From Ancylomarina sp. DW003 (GTDB taxonomy: Bacteria; Bacteroidota; Bacteroidia; Bacteroidales; Marinifilaceae), in assembly GCF_029029505.1 (NCBI RefSeq), contig NZ_JAKJSD010000004.1:62001-126000 (forward strand): DNA of 64,000 bases, read 5' to 3'. The notes under the pieces were generated by a model, which was not told the origin of the DNA, made no database searches, and was given only the letters and a program-made list of their open reading frames with translations. Positions 56,811-64,000 of this stretch are shown in pieces. The stretch's first letter is position 1. Every line of letters starts with the position of its first letter. The translations under genes and the position numbers were made by a program.

Positions 56811-57779
56811 CTAATTCACTTGATTTTTCGACCTTCCTTTCTCCCAATGATCCAATATATTTTGTGAAGCCTCTTCAGCCATTTCAATTCGGGTTTCAAT
56901 ACAAGCCGTTCCAATATGAGGAACCAAAACCGCATTGTTTAGCTCCAAAAGTTGAGGCGTGATATGAGGTTCGTCTTCGAATACATCTAATGCAGCACCT
57001 GCTATAATTTCATTTGCCAAGGCATCAGCTAAGGCCATTTCATTCACAACGGAGCCACGCGCCGTATTGATGAGATAAGCCGTGGATTTCATCAACGAAA
57101 GTTCTTCTTTTCCAATTAAATGATGGCTGGACTCGTTCAACGGGCAATGCAATGAAACAACATCGGCACTTTCTAAAAGCGTCTTAAAATCTCGGAATTC
57201 AATATTTAATTGGATTTCCTCTTTTTTAGCTAGTTGTGTGCGATTATTGTAAACCATCTTCATGCCAAAGGCCTGAGCTTTTTTAGCTACTGATTTGCCA
57301 ATCTTCCCCATTCCAATAATCCCGAGAGTTTTTCCTCTAAGCGTTTGCCCCAGGTTACGCATCACACCCCATTTAAAATTGTTTTTGGTTTTCAGATGGA
57401 GATTACATTCCGCAACACGTCGGCTGAGCGATAGCATCAGCGATAAGCAAAGCTCTGCTGTTGGCTCACAAACGGCTTCAGGTGTGTTGCAAACAGCAAT
57501 ACCTCTCTTTGTTGCGGCTTCCACATCAATATTATTGTAGCCCACACCAAAATTCGAAATCACTTCCAGCTTTTTACCTGCTTCAATCAGTTCTGCACCT
57601 ACAGGTTGATTAAAGATAGACAGTAAGGCTTCACAATTGGGAATTCTTTCAAGCATTTCCTCCTGTGTGAAACAGTCTTTTTCAGGATAAATGAGATTAA
57701 AAGATTGACTCAGTGTTTTGAGTCCTTCTTTGGGAATGGCGTATTGAATAAGGATTGTTTTCTTCACTATAGGATACAT
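56811..57779 (-). CDS. D-2-hydroxyacid dehydrogenase
   Basis: 322-residue NAD(P)-dependent dehydrogenase of the D-isomer-specific family. The Rossmann motif is LGIIGMGKIGKSVAKKAQAFGM, and the catalytic triad is Arg in NTARGSVV, Glu in VFEDEPHITP and His in VPHIGTACIETR. The N-terminal catalytic half begins KKTILIQYAIPKEGLKTL. Closest in type to glyoxylate/hydroxypyruvate reductases, but the substrate is not decided. The ORF extends to 57881, but ATG 57779 gives the normal N-terminus. Single gene in a repeat-rich neighbourhood. Confidence 0.88.
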   Translation of the reverse strand: MYPIVKKTILIQYAIPKEGLKTLSQSFNLIYPEKDCFTQEEMLERIPNCEALLSIFNQPVGAELIEAGKKLEVISNFGVGYNNIDVEAATKRGIAVCNTPEAVCEPTAELCLSLMLSLSRRVAECNLHLKTKNNFKWGVMRNLGQTLRGKTLGIIGMGKIGKSVAKKAQAFGMKMVYNNRTQLAKKEEIQLNIEFRDFKTLLESADVVSLHCPLNESSHHLIGKEELSLMKSTAYLINTARGSVVNEMALADALANEIIAGAALDVFEDEPHITPQLLELNNAVLVPHIGTACIETRIEMAEEASQNILDHWEKGRSKNQVN

Positions 57780-57884
57780 TGGTTTGAATCCGAAAATTAG
57801 GCAATAAATCAATTCTGTCCTAATAAATTGGAACTTCGCCTCAACCGAATTTCTTGAAGATTCATGAACTTTGGGAATCAATTA

Positions 57885-58320
57885 AACTTCATTTTTTGGC
57901 TTGATCCAAAAAACGAAGCAAAAAAGATCAAGGCTGCTTTTTTAATACCTTTCTTATTTGCCTCAAGCTTAAGTGCGGCCGGGTGATTTTCGAACATCCC
58001 GATCAATCGGGACAACTTCCCGGTCTTTCTAAAGCTTTCGTTAAACGAAAAATCTTAAAAAAAAGCCGTTAACTGATGATCTAAAAATGAATACCTTTCA
58101 GTAAGTATTGAGTATAGATATGTGTAGTTGATAAAGTATTTGCCCCTGAGTCTTATGGAGACTTGATCTTTTATTCGCAAATTAAATTATCAAAGGTGCT
58201 CATGAGCCCTTCGGGGTTGCTTACTTTTTTATCGAAGAACCGAGCGAAGCGAGTTCATGAACACCCGTTCAATTATGAGTGAATAAAAAAGTAAGAGCCC
58301 AGCGGCTTTAGCGAAAAAGA
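57885..58320. repeat. Repeat-rich intergenic region
   Basis: The 597-base gap 57780-58376 holds several non-coding structures. TTGATCCAAAAAACGAAGCAAAAAAGATCAAGGCTG-type sequence lies at 57900-57935. A TCCCGAT-CA-ATCGGGA hairpin is at 57997-58012. A perfect 13-bp inverted repeat CTTACTTTTTTAT / ATAAAAAAGTAAG is at 58220-58232 and 58283-58295. Its 50-base loop contains GAACCGAGCGAAGCGAG...CATGAACA, similar to 32596-32624. No gene is visible. Confidence 0.5.
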
Positions 58321-58376
58321 TAAATGATGATACTCGAATGTTCTTAATATCCCTTTGTCATGAGATTACCCTTAAG

Positions 58377-58970
58377 CTAGCGACGATATTTATCGTTAAA
58401 TCCTTTGCCAGCAAGAATAAGAGGAATTATTTTTTCAAGACGTTTCAACTGAGTTGCTTCCCTTTTGGCACCTGCCAAATGAATGCAATACTCTTTTTGT
58501 TTGTAGGGCGTAATAAGCTTGAAGGCTTCTTCCAGTTTTGGATTTTCCTGAAAAGCCTTTTGCATCATTTCAGGAATAAGTAGCACCTTCGATTTTTTAA
58601 CTTCCACCTTTTTGCCCTCTTCCTGGTGCTGCATGCATTCAGCAATATAGGTGCGAATTAGGTCTTCATCAATTTCTGATAATGAATTGAATCGCCACGA
58701 TCGCATGGCTTTGGTTTTATCTTCCTGAGCATTAAACAGAATCTGAGCCGGATCGGAAAGTAAGGCGCCCTGGAAAAACCAAATACCCACATAGCTTTTA
58801 AAAGCGCCTAGTCCAATTAAATTCTGTCCCTGATAAGTATAAACCGGAGTATTCCATTTGATACATTCCTTAAGATCGAAAGAAAGAAGAATTGTCCTTA
58901 ACTGAGCAAGTTCATTTTCCCATTTCGATTTGTCTGCCTGGTAAGCTTCGAATGAATCAAATTTGGTCAT
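58377..58970 (-). CDS. YdeI/OmpD-associated, DUF1801-type protein
   Basis: 197-residue cytosolic protein. The N-terminal DUF1801 part (about 15-110; LSFDLKECIKWNTPVYTYQGQNLIGLGAFKSYVGIWFFQGALL) has the family's W-x-x-P and Trp/Phe segment. The C-terminal part (about 125-197; IPEMMQKAFQENPKLEEAFKLITPYKQKEYCIHLAGAKREATQLKRLEKIIPLI) is the OmdA/YdeI bacteriocin-resistance-type helix bundle. Function is unclear. It lies 15 bases downstream of queE in the same direction, so it is probably transcribed with it. Confidence 0.82.
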   Translation of the reverse strand: MTKFDSFEAYQADKSKWENELAQLRTILLSFDLKECIKWNTPVYTYQGQNLIGLGAFKSYVGIWFFQGALLSDPAQILFNAQEDKTKAMRSWRFNSLSEIDEDLIRTYIAECMQHQEEGKKVEVKKSKVLLIPEMMQKAFQENPKLEEAFKLITPYKQKEYCIHLAGAKREATQLKRLEKIIPLILAGKGFNDKYRR

Positions 58971-58985
58971 ACTATAGTTCTTCGA

Positions 58986-59621
58986 TTAAGGAATACGCAT
59001 AAACTTATGCGACTGCAAGGAGATATTCCACTTCGGATTATTCTTCACATACTCCACAATAGGCTTCACGTTGTGCACGTACTGACTCCATTCTGATTGT
59101 AGGAAAAGCAAACAGTCGTCACCAACCAATTTGGCATGTTCCTCGGCAATGGCAAAATCCTTCTCAATATCGAAAATGATAACCTTAAGTTCGTTGGCTT
59201 TTTTGTATGAGCTGGCTACGGGTGCTTTATTCTCCTTTGGCGATAAGCAAATCCAATCCCATTCGCCCGTAATTTCGTATGCCCCCGAGGTTTCAAGGAA
59301 ATTCTCAATATTGTGTTTTTTCAATTCCGAACACAAAGGCTCCAAATTGTATAGCGATGGCTCACCACCTGTCACCACCACCGACTTGGCAGGTGATTCA
59401 ACAGCCTTGCGAACAACCTCTTCAACCGAGATTAAACGGTGCTCCTTAGGGTTCCACGAAATTTTAGAATCGCACCAACGGCAGCCTATATCGCAACCGC
59501 CAATACGTATAAAGTAAGCAGGTTTTCCTGTATGGAAACCCTCGCCCTGTATGGTGTAGAAGTCCTCAACCAAAGGTAAATCGGTTCCGGCTTCGAATAT
59601 TTCTTTGTACTTATCTCTCAT
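58986..59621 (-). CDS. queE: 7-carboxy-7-deazaguanine synthase
   Basis: Radical SAM enzyme that makes the 7-deazaguanine core of queuosine from 6-carboxytetrahydropterin. The 211-residue protein starts with EDFYTIQGEGFHTGKPAYFIRIGGC, has the CX3CX2C cluster motif C43-C47-C50 (GGCDIGCRWCDSK), the VVTGGEP glycine motif and LETSGAYEI. Length and N-terminal QGEG motif match QueE. QueC, QueD and QueF are not adjacent. It leads a short operon with the YdeI-like gene. Confidence 0.94.
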   Translation of the reverse strand: MRDKYKEIFEAGTDLPLVEDFYTIQGEGFHTGKPAYFIRIGGCDIGCRWCDSKISWNPKEHRLISVEEVVRKAVESPAKSVVVTGGEPSLYNLEPLCSELKKHNIENFLETSGAYEITGEWDWICLSPKENKAPVASSYKKANELKVIIFDIEKDFAIAEEHAKLVGDDCLLFLQSEWSQYVHNVKPIVEYVKNNPKWNISLQSHKFMRIP

Positions 59622-60002
59622 GATCTATGTGTTACGGACTAAATACTCTTCAGTCTTTACGGAGATGATTTACTTTAAAGCGATAGGAAACAGCCCTTTC
59701 ACTCAAAATAAGGCTTATGAAAATGGATAACAAAAATAATCGCTTTATTAAGATTAAAAAAGGAATGGGGAAGTCTTTTTCCATTATATCAGATGGATGA
59801 TAAAAGCCGCCATGTTGATTTAGGTTGCGCCATGTTTAATTTTTCCTTCTCATGTAGACATTTTGTTTGTCCTGTTGTGTTTTGTGGCTCTCTTTTTGAA
59901 TTATAGTTATAGGTTAATTTTGGTATTGTGGATGTGTTAACCATTTATTCTGCATTTTTCTTTTATATATTAATATTTTCAAGTCAAAAACTATCTATCC
60001 AA
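59622..60002. other. Gene-free region between queE and the two-gene module
   Basis: 381 bases. A -7-like TAATTTTG on the plus strand at 59915-59922 has TTTG only 16 bases upstream and no gene behind it. Nothing else recognisable. Confidence 0.4.
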
Positions 60003-60677
60003 TTATTCTAATTCTGGGTACATAGTTTTTGTATTATCTGATTTTTCATCTACAATTAAAATTACTGGGATTCCACATTTGGTGGACGATTTATACTTAC
60101 CATTTGAACCATCTATTTTTATCTTGTTGTCATACGCATAACTACACTGTTTAAATAAACATTGTGAAGAGCAGTGAATAGGAAAGAAGTTTGACATTCT
60201 TTTCTTAGTAACCCACCTATTTAGTGTTTTATCATATTTGGCTATTTGAGCTTCCCAGACAAGTGTGCTTATATTCATTCGACCAAACTTTATAACTTTC
60301 ATTAGTGATGGGTCAAATATGTGAATGCCTTGAATATCTTTCCTTTTAATACGACCTCGATTCATATGGTCAAATAACCCAATGTAGTCGACAGAGTATG
60401 AGTTGTTTACTTCGTCAAAATGAAACCCCTTAACCGTTTCAATATTTTTTAGATCTAAAATTTTATTAGCGAGCTTACTATTTGTTCTGGATATTCTTTT
60501 AAAGATTGGAGATTTCTTTCTTAATTCCTCAATGCTTTTATATCCACCATCACCATTACCTTCATGAAAGTTGAATTTGTATTGATGTGTCGGGATTTTA
60601 AGAATCTGAGCAGGTATTATGCGAGATAGTTGACTAGAATTGCATATGTTCTCAAATATGAAGTATTCGTATTGCAT
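60003..60677 (-). CDS. Unrecognised protein with a C-terminal cysteine cluster
   Basis: 224-residue soluble protein, no signal peptide or membrane segment, rich in Lys, Asn and Ile. Residues 1-75 look mixed; a central part (about 80-160) has several aromatic strands (GFHFDEVNNSYSVDYIGLFDHM, IHIFDPSLMKVIKFG). The C-terminal region has H168-C169, C173, C178 (HCSSQCLFKQC) and a fourth Cys at 201 (KCGIPVILIVDE), compatible with a zinc or Fe-S site. I recognise no family. The gene starts one base after the stop codon of the upstream membrane-protein gene, so the two form a tight operon. Single-base spacing implies translational coupling. Confidence 0.5.
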   Translation of the reverse strand: MQYEYFIFENICNSSQLSRIIPAQILKIPTHQYKFNFHEGNGDGGYKSIEELRKKSPIFKRISRTNSKLANKILDLKNIETVKGFHFDEVNNSYSVDYIGLFDHMNRGRIKRKDIQGIHIFDPSLMKVIKFGRMNISTLVWEAQIAKYDKTLNRWVTKKRMSNFFPIHCSSQCLFKQCSYAYDNKIKIDGSNGKYKSSTKCGIPVILIVDEKSDNTKTMYPELE

Positions 60678-60678
60678 A

Positions 60679-61194
60679 TTATTTCCAGCCGAATTTAAAT
60701 ACTAAATAAGCTGTAAGAAGAGCTACACCAATAGTTACAATAATATTAATGACAATATATAACCATGCATGTTTCTGTTTGAATATGCTTCGGTTCAAAT
60801 GTTCAACTGTTAATTCTTTTATTTTCTTATCAAGTTTAATCTTCTCTGATTCATGTTTAATGTAATTTCTGAAACTGCCATGAATCACAATTACTTCTCG
60901 ACCCTTTGGTAAAATTCCTATCGAACAATCATTAAAATTATTAATGCTAGCTTCAATTAAACCTTCCTCTTTTAATTTATCAATAGTGTATAATAAATCA
61001 CCTTTCTTATAATTTAAGCCCTTTTCATTAAATCCATTAAGTAGAATATTCAAATCAGCCTGACACCCTGTTCCGTATGATTTGTTTAATCGCTCTAAAA
61101 GTAAATTGGATAATGTCAATTGCAATGTACTATAACCACACAGCTTATTGTCATTTATATCTTCATCTGTGAATGCTCTGTTTAAATCTTCCAT
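60679..61194 (-). CDS. Unrecognised tail-anchored protein with a winged-helix-like domain
   Basis: 171-residue protein. Residues 15-105 read like a small helix-turn-helix or winged-helix unit (LQLTLSNLLLERLNKSYGTGCQADLNILLNGFNE; KKGDLLYTIDKLKEEGLIEASI; GILPKGREVIVIHG). A charged helical linker (110-140) leads to one membrane helix, WLYIVINIIVTIGVALLTAYLV (144-165), with a five-residue tail, so the body stays in the cytosol. First gene of a two-gene operon; a 61200-61207 TAACTTTG (-7 type) lies almost at the start codon and would give a leaderless mRNA, but no -33 box was found. I recognise no family. Confidence 0.5.
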   Translation of the reverse strand: MEDLNRAFTDEDINDNKLCGYSTLQLTLSNLLLERLNKSYGTGCQADLNILLNGFNEKGLNYKKGDLLYTIDKLKEEGLIEASINNFNDCSIGILPKGREVIVIHGSFRNYIKHESEKIKLDKKIKELTVEHLNRSIFKQKHAWLYIVINIIVTIGVALLTAYLVFKFGWK

Positions 61195-61234
61195 AATCCC
61201 AAAGTTAATAAATATTCCTTTTTAACCTTCCATA

Positions 61235-61267
61235 CATATTATACTAATCAACACCCAGTATAATATG
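61235..61267. promoter_or_regulatory. Perfect 11-bp inverted repeat upstream of the two-gene module
   Basis: CATATTATACT (61235-61245) and its exact complement AGTATAATATG (61257-61267), spaced by 11 bases, so the arm centres are 22 bp apart, about two helical turns. It lies about 40-70 bases upstream of the minus-strand module and about 200 bases upstream of ppc. There is no T-tract on either side, so an operator is more likely than a terminator. Confidence 0.6.
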
Positions 61268-61472
61268 ACTCATCCCAATAAACCATAGACACAATAGAAA
61301 AAAAATATTGGATATCTTTTGCTCGCCAAAATTGCTCAGCAAAATCAATTAGATGTGACTTTTTTGTTGCCAAGCAATGCGAGCGTTTCGAACAAAGCAT
61401 CTCAATACACTGAAATTTCCCCTAAAATTTGTAATTTAAGACTCATTGTATCACCCTTACAATCGTCTGCCT

Positions 61473-64000
61473 ATGAAACGCCCAATCACAACTGGAAATA
61501 CAAGTTTAAAAAAGTTTGAAAATTTAATAGAAAAGAAATATCTGGTTTATAACAGTCTTTTTCTCAATCTGCCTTATCAAGGGGTTGATGTGGGGCAGCT
61601 CCTGCCTTTGCTGTCAGCCTATTGTGAGGAAAGCTTAAGTGCATCGATGAGTCCCATTGAAATTATCGATTCATTTTTTGATACACACACCAGTCTTAAA
61701 ACAGAAGATGAGAGGAATGACTTCTTATTTCGGGTGATTTCTTACGTAGAACGTCAGGTTGTTTTGTTCGATAGTATCGAAGATGCCGCTCTGCCTGTAA
61801 TTCGTGAAGATGTAGACGATTTAAGGCTGAATGATTTGATGAGTCAAACCAAAAATGGAGGCCATTGGGACAACATTTTCGAAAAGCTTGACGATTTTAA
61901 AGTCCGAATTGTATTAACGGCACATCCCACTCAGTTTTATCAGCCGGCAGTACTCGATATTATGAGTGAGCTAAGAGGGCAGATTGTACAGAACGACGTG
62001 AATGAAATTGATTTATTGTTGAATCAACTGGGCCTAACTTCACTCATCAATACAGAGAGCCCAACGCCTCTTGAAGAAGCCAAGAATATTATCTATTTCT
62101 GTAAAAATGTTTATTACAATGCTATTGGAGAACTCTATAGCCGGATGAAGTGTAAAGTAAAAAAACTAGACAATCCTGAGATTGTTTCCTTAGGATTTTG
62201 GCCGGGTGGCGATAGAGATGGAAATCCTTACGTGACCAGTGAGATAACCAGGGAAGTGGCCAATGAGTTAAGAATGACTTTAATGAAATGCTATTACTCA
62301 GATGTGAAGCGACTGTGTAGTAAAATCACCTTTAAGCATGTCGATGAGAAAATTGAAGCACTCAGAGATAAGCTCTATCTGGCCATGTTTAATGCCGATT
62401 ATTGTCTGAGCTACTCATCGATATTAGAACCCTTGCTTGAGATTAAAACAATCATACAGGAAAAGTACAATGCTTTGTATTTAAACGATCTTCAGGATAC
62501 CATTGACAAGGTGAGTCTATTTAAAACACATTTTGCCAGTCTCGATATCCGTCAGGATCATTCTGTACACAAACAAGTGATTACTTATATTCTAAGGGAA
62601 GAGGGCTTAATCACTGAGACGCTTGAAGAGCTGTCAACAGATAAACTGATTGATATTCTTCTGACTCGGGAGATAAATCTATCCGATTTTCATGCCGATG
62701 ATCCACTTATTACCGATACGATAGCCAATATCATTCAACTCCCTTCCATTCAAGCTTCAAACGGAGAACAGGGCTGTCACAGGTATATTATCAGTAATTC
62801 TGAGGATATATTTTCCATCCTATTCGTCTTTGCTTTATTCCGATGGACGACGGATGATATTAGCAATATCAATTTTGATATTATACCACTTTTTGAGACG
62901 ATGAAAGGCATGTGCGATGCGGGGCAAATCATGGAGACCCTATTTAATACAAAGCCCTATGCGAAACACCTGAATCGTAGAAATAAGAAGCAGACTATGA
63001 TGATGGGTTTCTCTGATGGCACCAAAGATGGGGGCTATTTAAAAGCGAATTGGTCCATATACAAAACCAAAGAAACGTTGACTGCCTTGTGTGAAAGGTA
63101 TCAAATCAAATCCATTTTCTTCGATGGCAGGGGAGGACCACCTGCTCGTGGAGGAGGAAAGACGCATCGTTTCTATGCTTCGCAAGGTGCTAAAATATCA
63201 AATGAAGAAATTCAACTGACCATACAAGGGCAAACCATTACCAGTACTTATGGTACAAAAGATCAATTTCAATACTCTTGTGAACAATTGATATCAGCGG
63301 GCTTATACAACTTCACCTATCACGATGAGGCTACTATTTCAGAAGCTTCCAGATGCCTGCTGGAAGATTTGAGCGAATTGAGTTTTAAGAAATATGACGC
63401 GCTAAAGCAGCATGAAATGTTCATTCCCTATTTGGAGAATGTCAGTCCTTTAAAATATTATTCCAAAGCCAAGATTGGAAGTCGTCCTGTAAAACGTGGG
63501 CAAAAGAAGCAATTGGAATTGACCGATTTGAGAGCGATTTCCTTTGTGGGTTCCTGGAGCTTACTGAAACAAAATATACCAGGCTACTTTGGCATTGGTA
63601 CGGCTCTTAAAAGTTTAAAAGACCAGAATAGATTGGAAGATTTGAAAGCTTTATACAGAGAGGTGCCTTATTTTAAGGCTCTAATTTCGAATAGTATGAT
63701 GTCTTTGTCGAAATGCTATTTTGAACTGACGGCTTATATGGAGAAAAACGATTCGTATCGCGATTTTTGGCGCATTTTGTTTGATGAATACAAGCTATCA
63801 AAATCGATGATACTTGAAATTACAGAATACGACGAACTGATGGCCGATGAACCCATCTCAAAACGATCGATAGAAAACAGGGAAGCCATTGTACTCCCCT
63901 TATTGGTGATTCAACAATATGCCTTGCAAAAATTGGGACAGGATACGGCAAGTAAAAATGTTTTCGAAAAAATGGTGGTTCGGTCTGTTTATGGTAATAT
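61473..64000 (+). CDS. ppc: Phosphoenolpyruvate carboxylase (3' end outside window)
   Basis: Fixes bicarbonate onto PEP to give oxaloacetate, an anaplerotic reaction. The reading frame from ATG 61473 stays open to the last base (842 codons). Its upstream stop is at 61437-61439, so the start is near there. Signatures: catalytic His in LTAHPTQFYQP, GFWPGGDRDGNPYVTSE, LDIRQDHSVH, MMGFSDGTKDGGYLKANW and FFDGRGGPPARGGGKTHRFYA, where Asp replaces the His of the usual FHGRGG motif; I recall this as the Bacteroidetes form. The visible end (VVRSVYGN) is close to the normal C-terminus, so only a few residues are likely missing. Confidence 0.95.
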   Translation, partial: MKRPITTGNTSLKKFENLIEKKYLVYNSLFLNLPYQGVDVGQLLPLLSAYCEESLSASMSPIEIIDSFFDTHTSLKTEDERNDFLFRVISYVERQVVLFDSIEDAALPVIREDVDDLRLNDLMSQTKNGGHWDNIFEKLDDFKVRIVLTAHPTQFYQPAVLDIMSELRGQIVQNDVNEIDLLLNQLGLTSLINTESPTPLEEAKNIIYFCKNVYYNAIGELYSRMKCKVKKLDNPEIVSLGFWPGGDRDGNPYVTSEITREVANELRMTLMKCYYSDVKRLCSKITFKHVDEKIEALRDKLYLAMFNADYCLSYSSILEPLLEIKTIIQEKYNALYLNDLQDTIDKVSLFKTHFASLDIRQDHSVHKQVITYILREEGLITETLEELSTDKLIDILLTREINLSDFHADDPLITDTIANIIQLPSIQASNGEQGCHRYIISNSEDIFSILFVFALFRWTTDDISNINFDIIPLFETMKGMCDAGQIMETLFNTKPYAKHLNRRNKKQTMMMGFSDGTKDGGYLKANWSIYKTKETLTALCERYQIKSIFFDGRGGPPARGGGKTHRFYASQGAKISNEEIQLTIQGQTITSTYGTKDQFQYSCEQLISAGLYNFTYHDEATISEASRCLLEDLSELSFKKYDALKQHEMFIPYLENVSPLKYYSKAKIGSRPVKRGQKKQLELTDLRAISFVGSWSLLKQNIPGYFGIGTALKSLKDQNRLEDLKALYREVPYFKALISNSMMSLSKCYFELTAYMEKNDSYRDFWRILFDEYKLSKSMILEITEYDELMADEPISKRSIENREAIVLPLLVIQQYALQKLGQDTASKNVFEKMVVRSVYGN

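Noticed and set aside
57780-57881. N-terminal extension of the hydroxyacid dehydrogenase
   Set aside because: The extra 34 residues do not match the family, whose normal start is at ATG 57779.
61319-61519. 66-codon ORF before ppc
   Set aside because: It overlaps the true start of ppc in another frame and shows no protein-like pattern; ppc with its catalytic motifs explains the region.

Overview
This 64 kb window is an ordinary stretch of AT-rich chromosome from a member of the Bacteroidota, most likely a marine, facultatively anaerobic Bacteroidales/Marinilabiliales-type organism (lineage is an inference). Support comes from a primary sigma factor of only 286 residues, a SusC/SusD pair, promoters of the TTTG-N19/20-TAnnTTTG type, the near absence of Shine-Dalgarno sequences, surface lipoproteins, OmpA proteins with WD40-like (PD40) repeats, and a bifunctional FtcD next to HutI. 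I see no rRNA, tRNA, CRISPR array, insertion sequence or prophage.

Layout. 1-9.3 kb is housekeeping: the end of gyrB, a LOG-family nucleotide hydrolase, dapF, a DegP/HtrA protease, the primary sigma factor with a clear promoter, uvrB and a secreted endonuclease-like protein. 9.4-21 kb is anaerobic/nitrosative stress and envelope: hcp under a textbook Crp/Fnr-type palindrome, a PepSY membrane protein, a cation/proton antiporter, a haem-type TonB receptor, an M49-peptidase-like lipoprotein that has lost its zinc ligands, and a PgpH-type c-di-AMP phosphodiesterase. 21-31 kb holds a cytosolic NlpC/P60 peptidase, a ZIP metal transporter, a 55-residue 2[4Fe-4S] ferredoxin and a SusC-SusD-lipoprotein uptake locus without carbohydrate enzymes, facing a YfcC-type carrier.

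31-34.5 kb is the lower histidine degradation route (hutI, ftcD), divergent from the YfcC carrier. 34.5-39.9 kb is more accessory: dispersed intergenic repeats, a TPR-DUF2971 gene pair, a YitT protein, an inactive M23-like protein and ung. 40-44.2 kb is the 2-oxoglutarate dehydrogenase E1/E2 operon. 44.5-52 kb holds a YiiX-like lipoprotein, an AddB-like nuclease, a TPR/PD40/OmpA protein, and a cysteine desulfurase-methyltransferase pair. 53-59.6 kb has a NagZ-type GH3/serine hydrolase fusion, a CYTH phosphatase, a 2-hydroxyacid dehydrogenase, a YdeI-like protein and queE, with repeat-rich spacers. 60-61.3 kb is an unrecognised two-gene module with a perfect 11-bp inverted repeat upstream, followed by almost all of a PEP carboxylase gene that runs off the window.

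Most promising leads are the 60-61.3 kb module, the TPR-DUF2971 pair, the predicted dead M49 lipoprotein, a candidate small RNA at 52.8-52.94 kb, the hcp operator, and the families of dispersed intergenic repeats. None is a proven new system. All functional statements come from sequence reading alone, without database searches.
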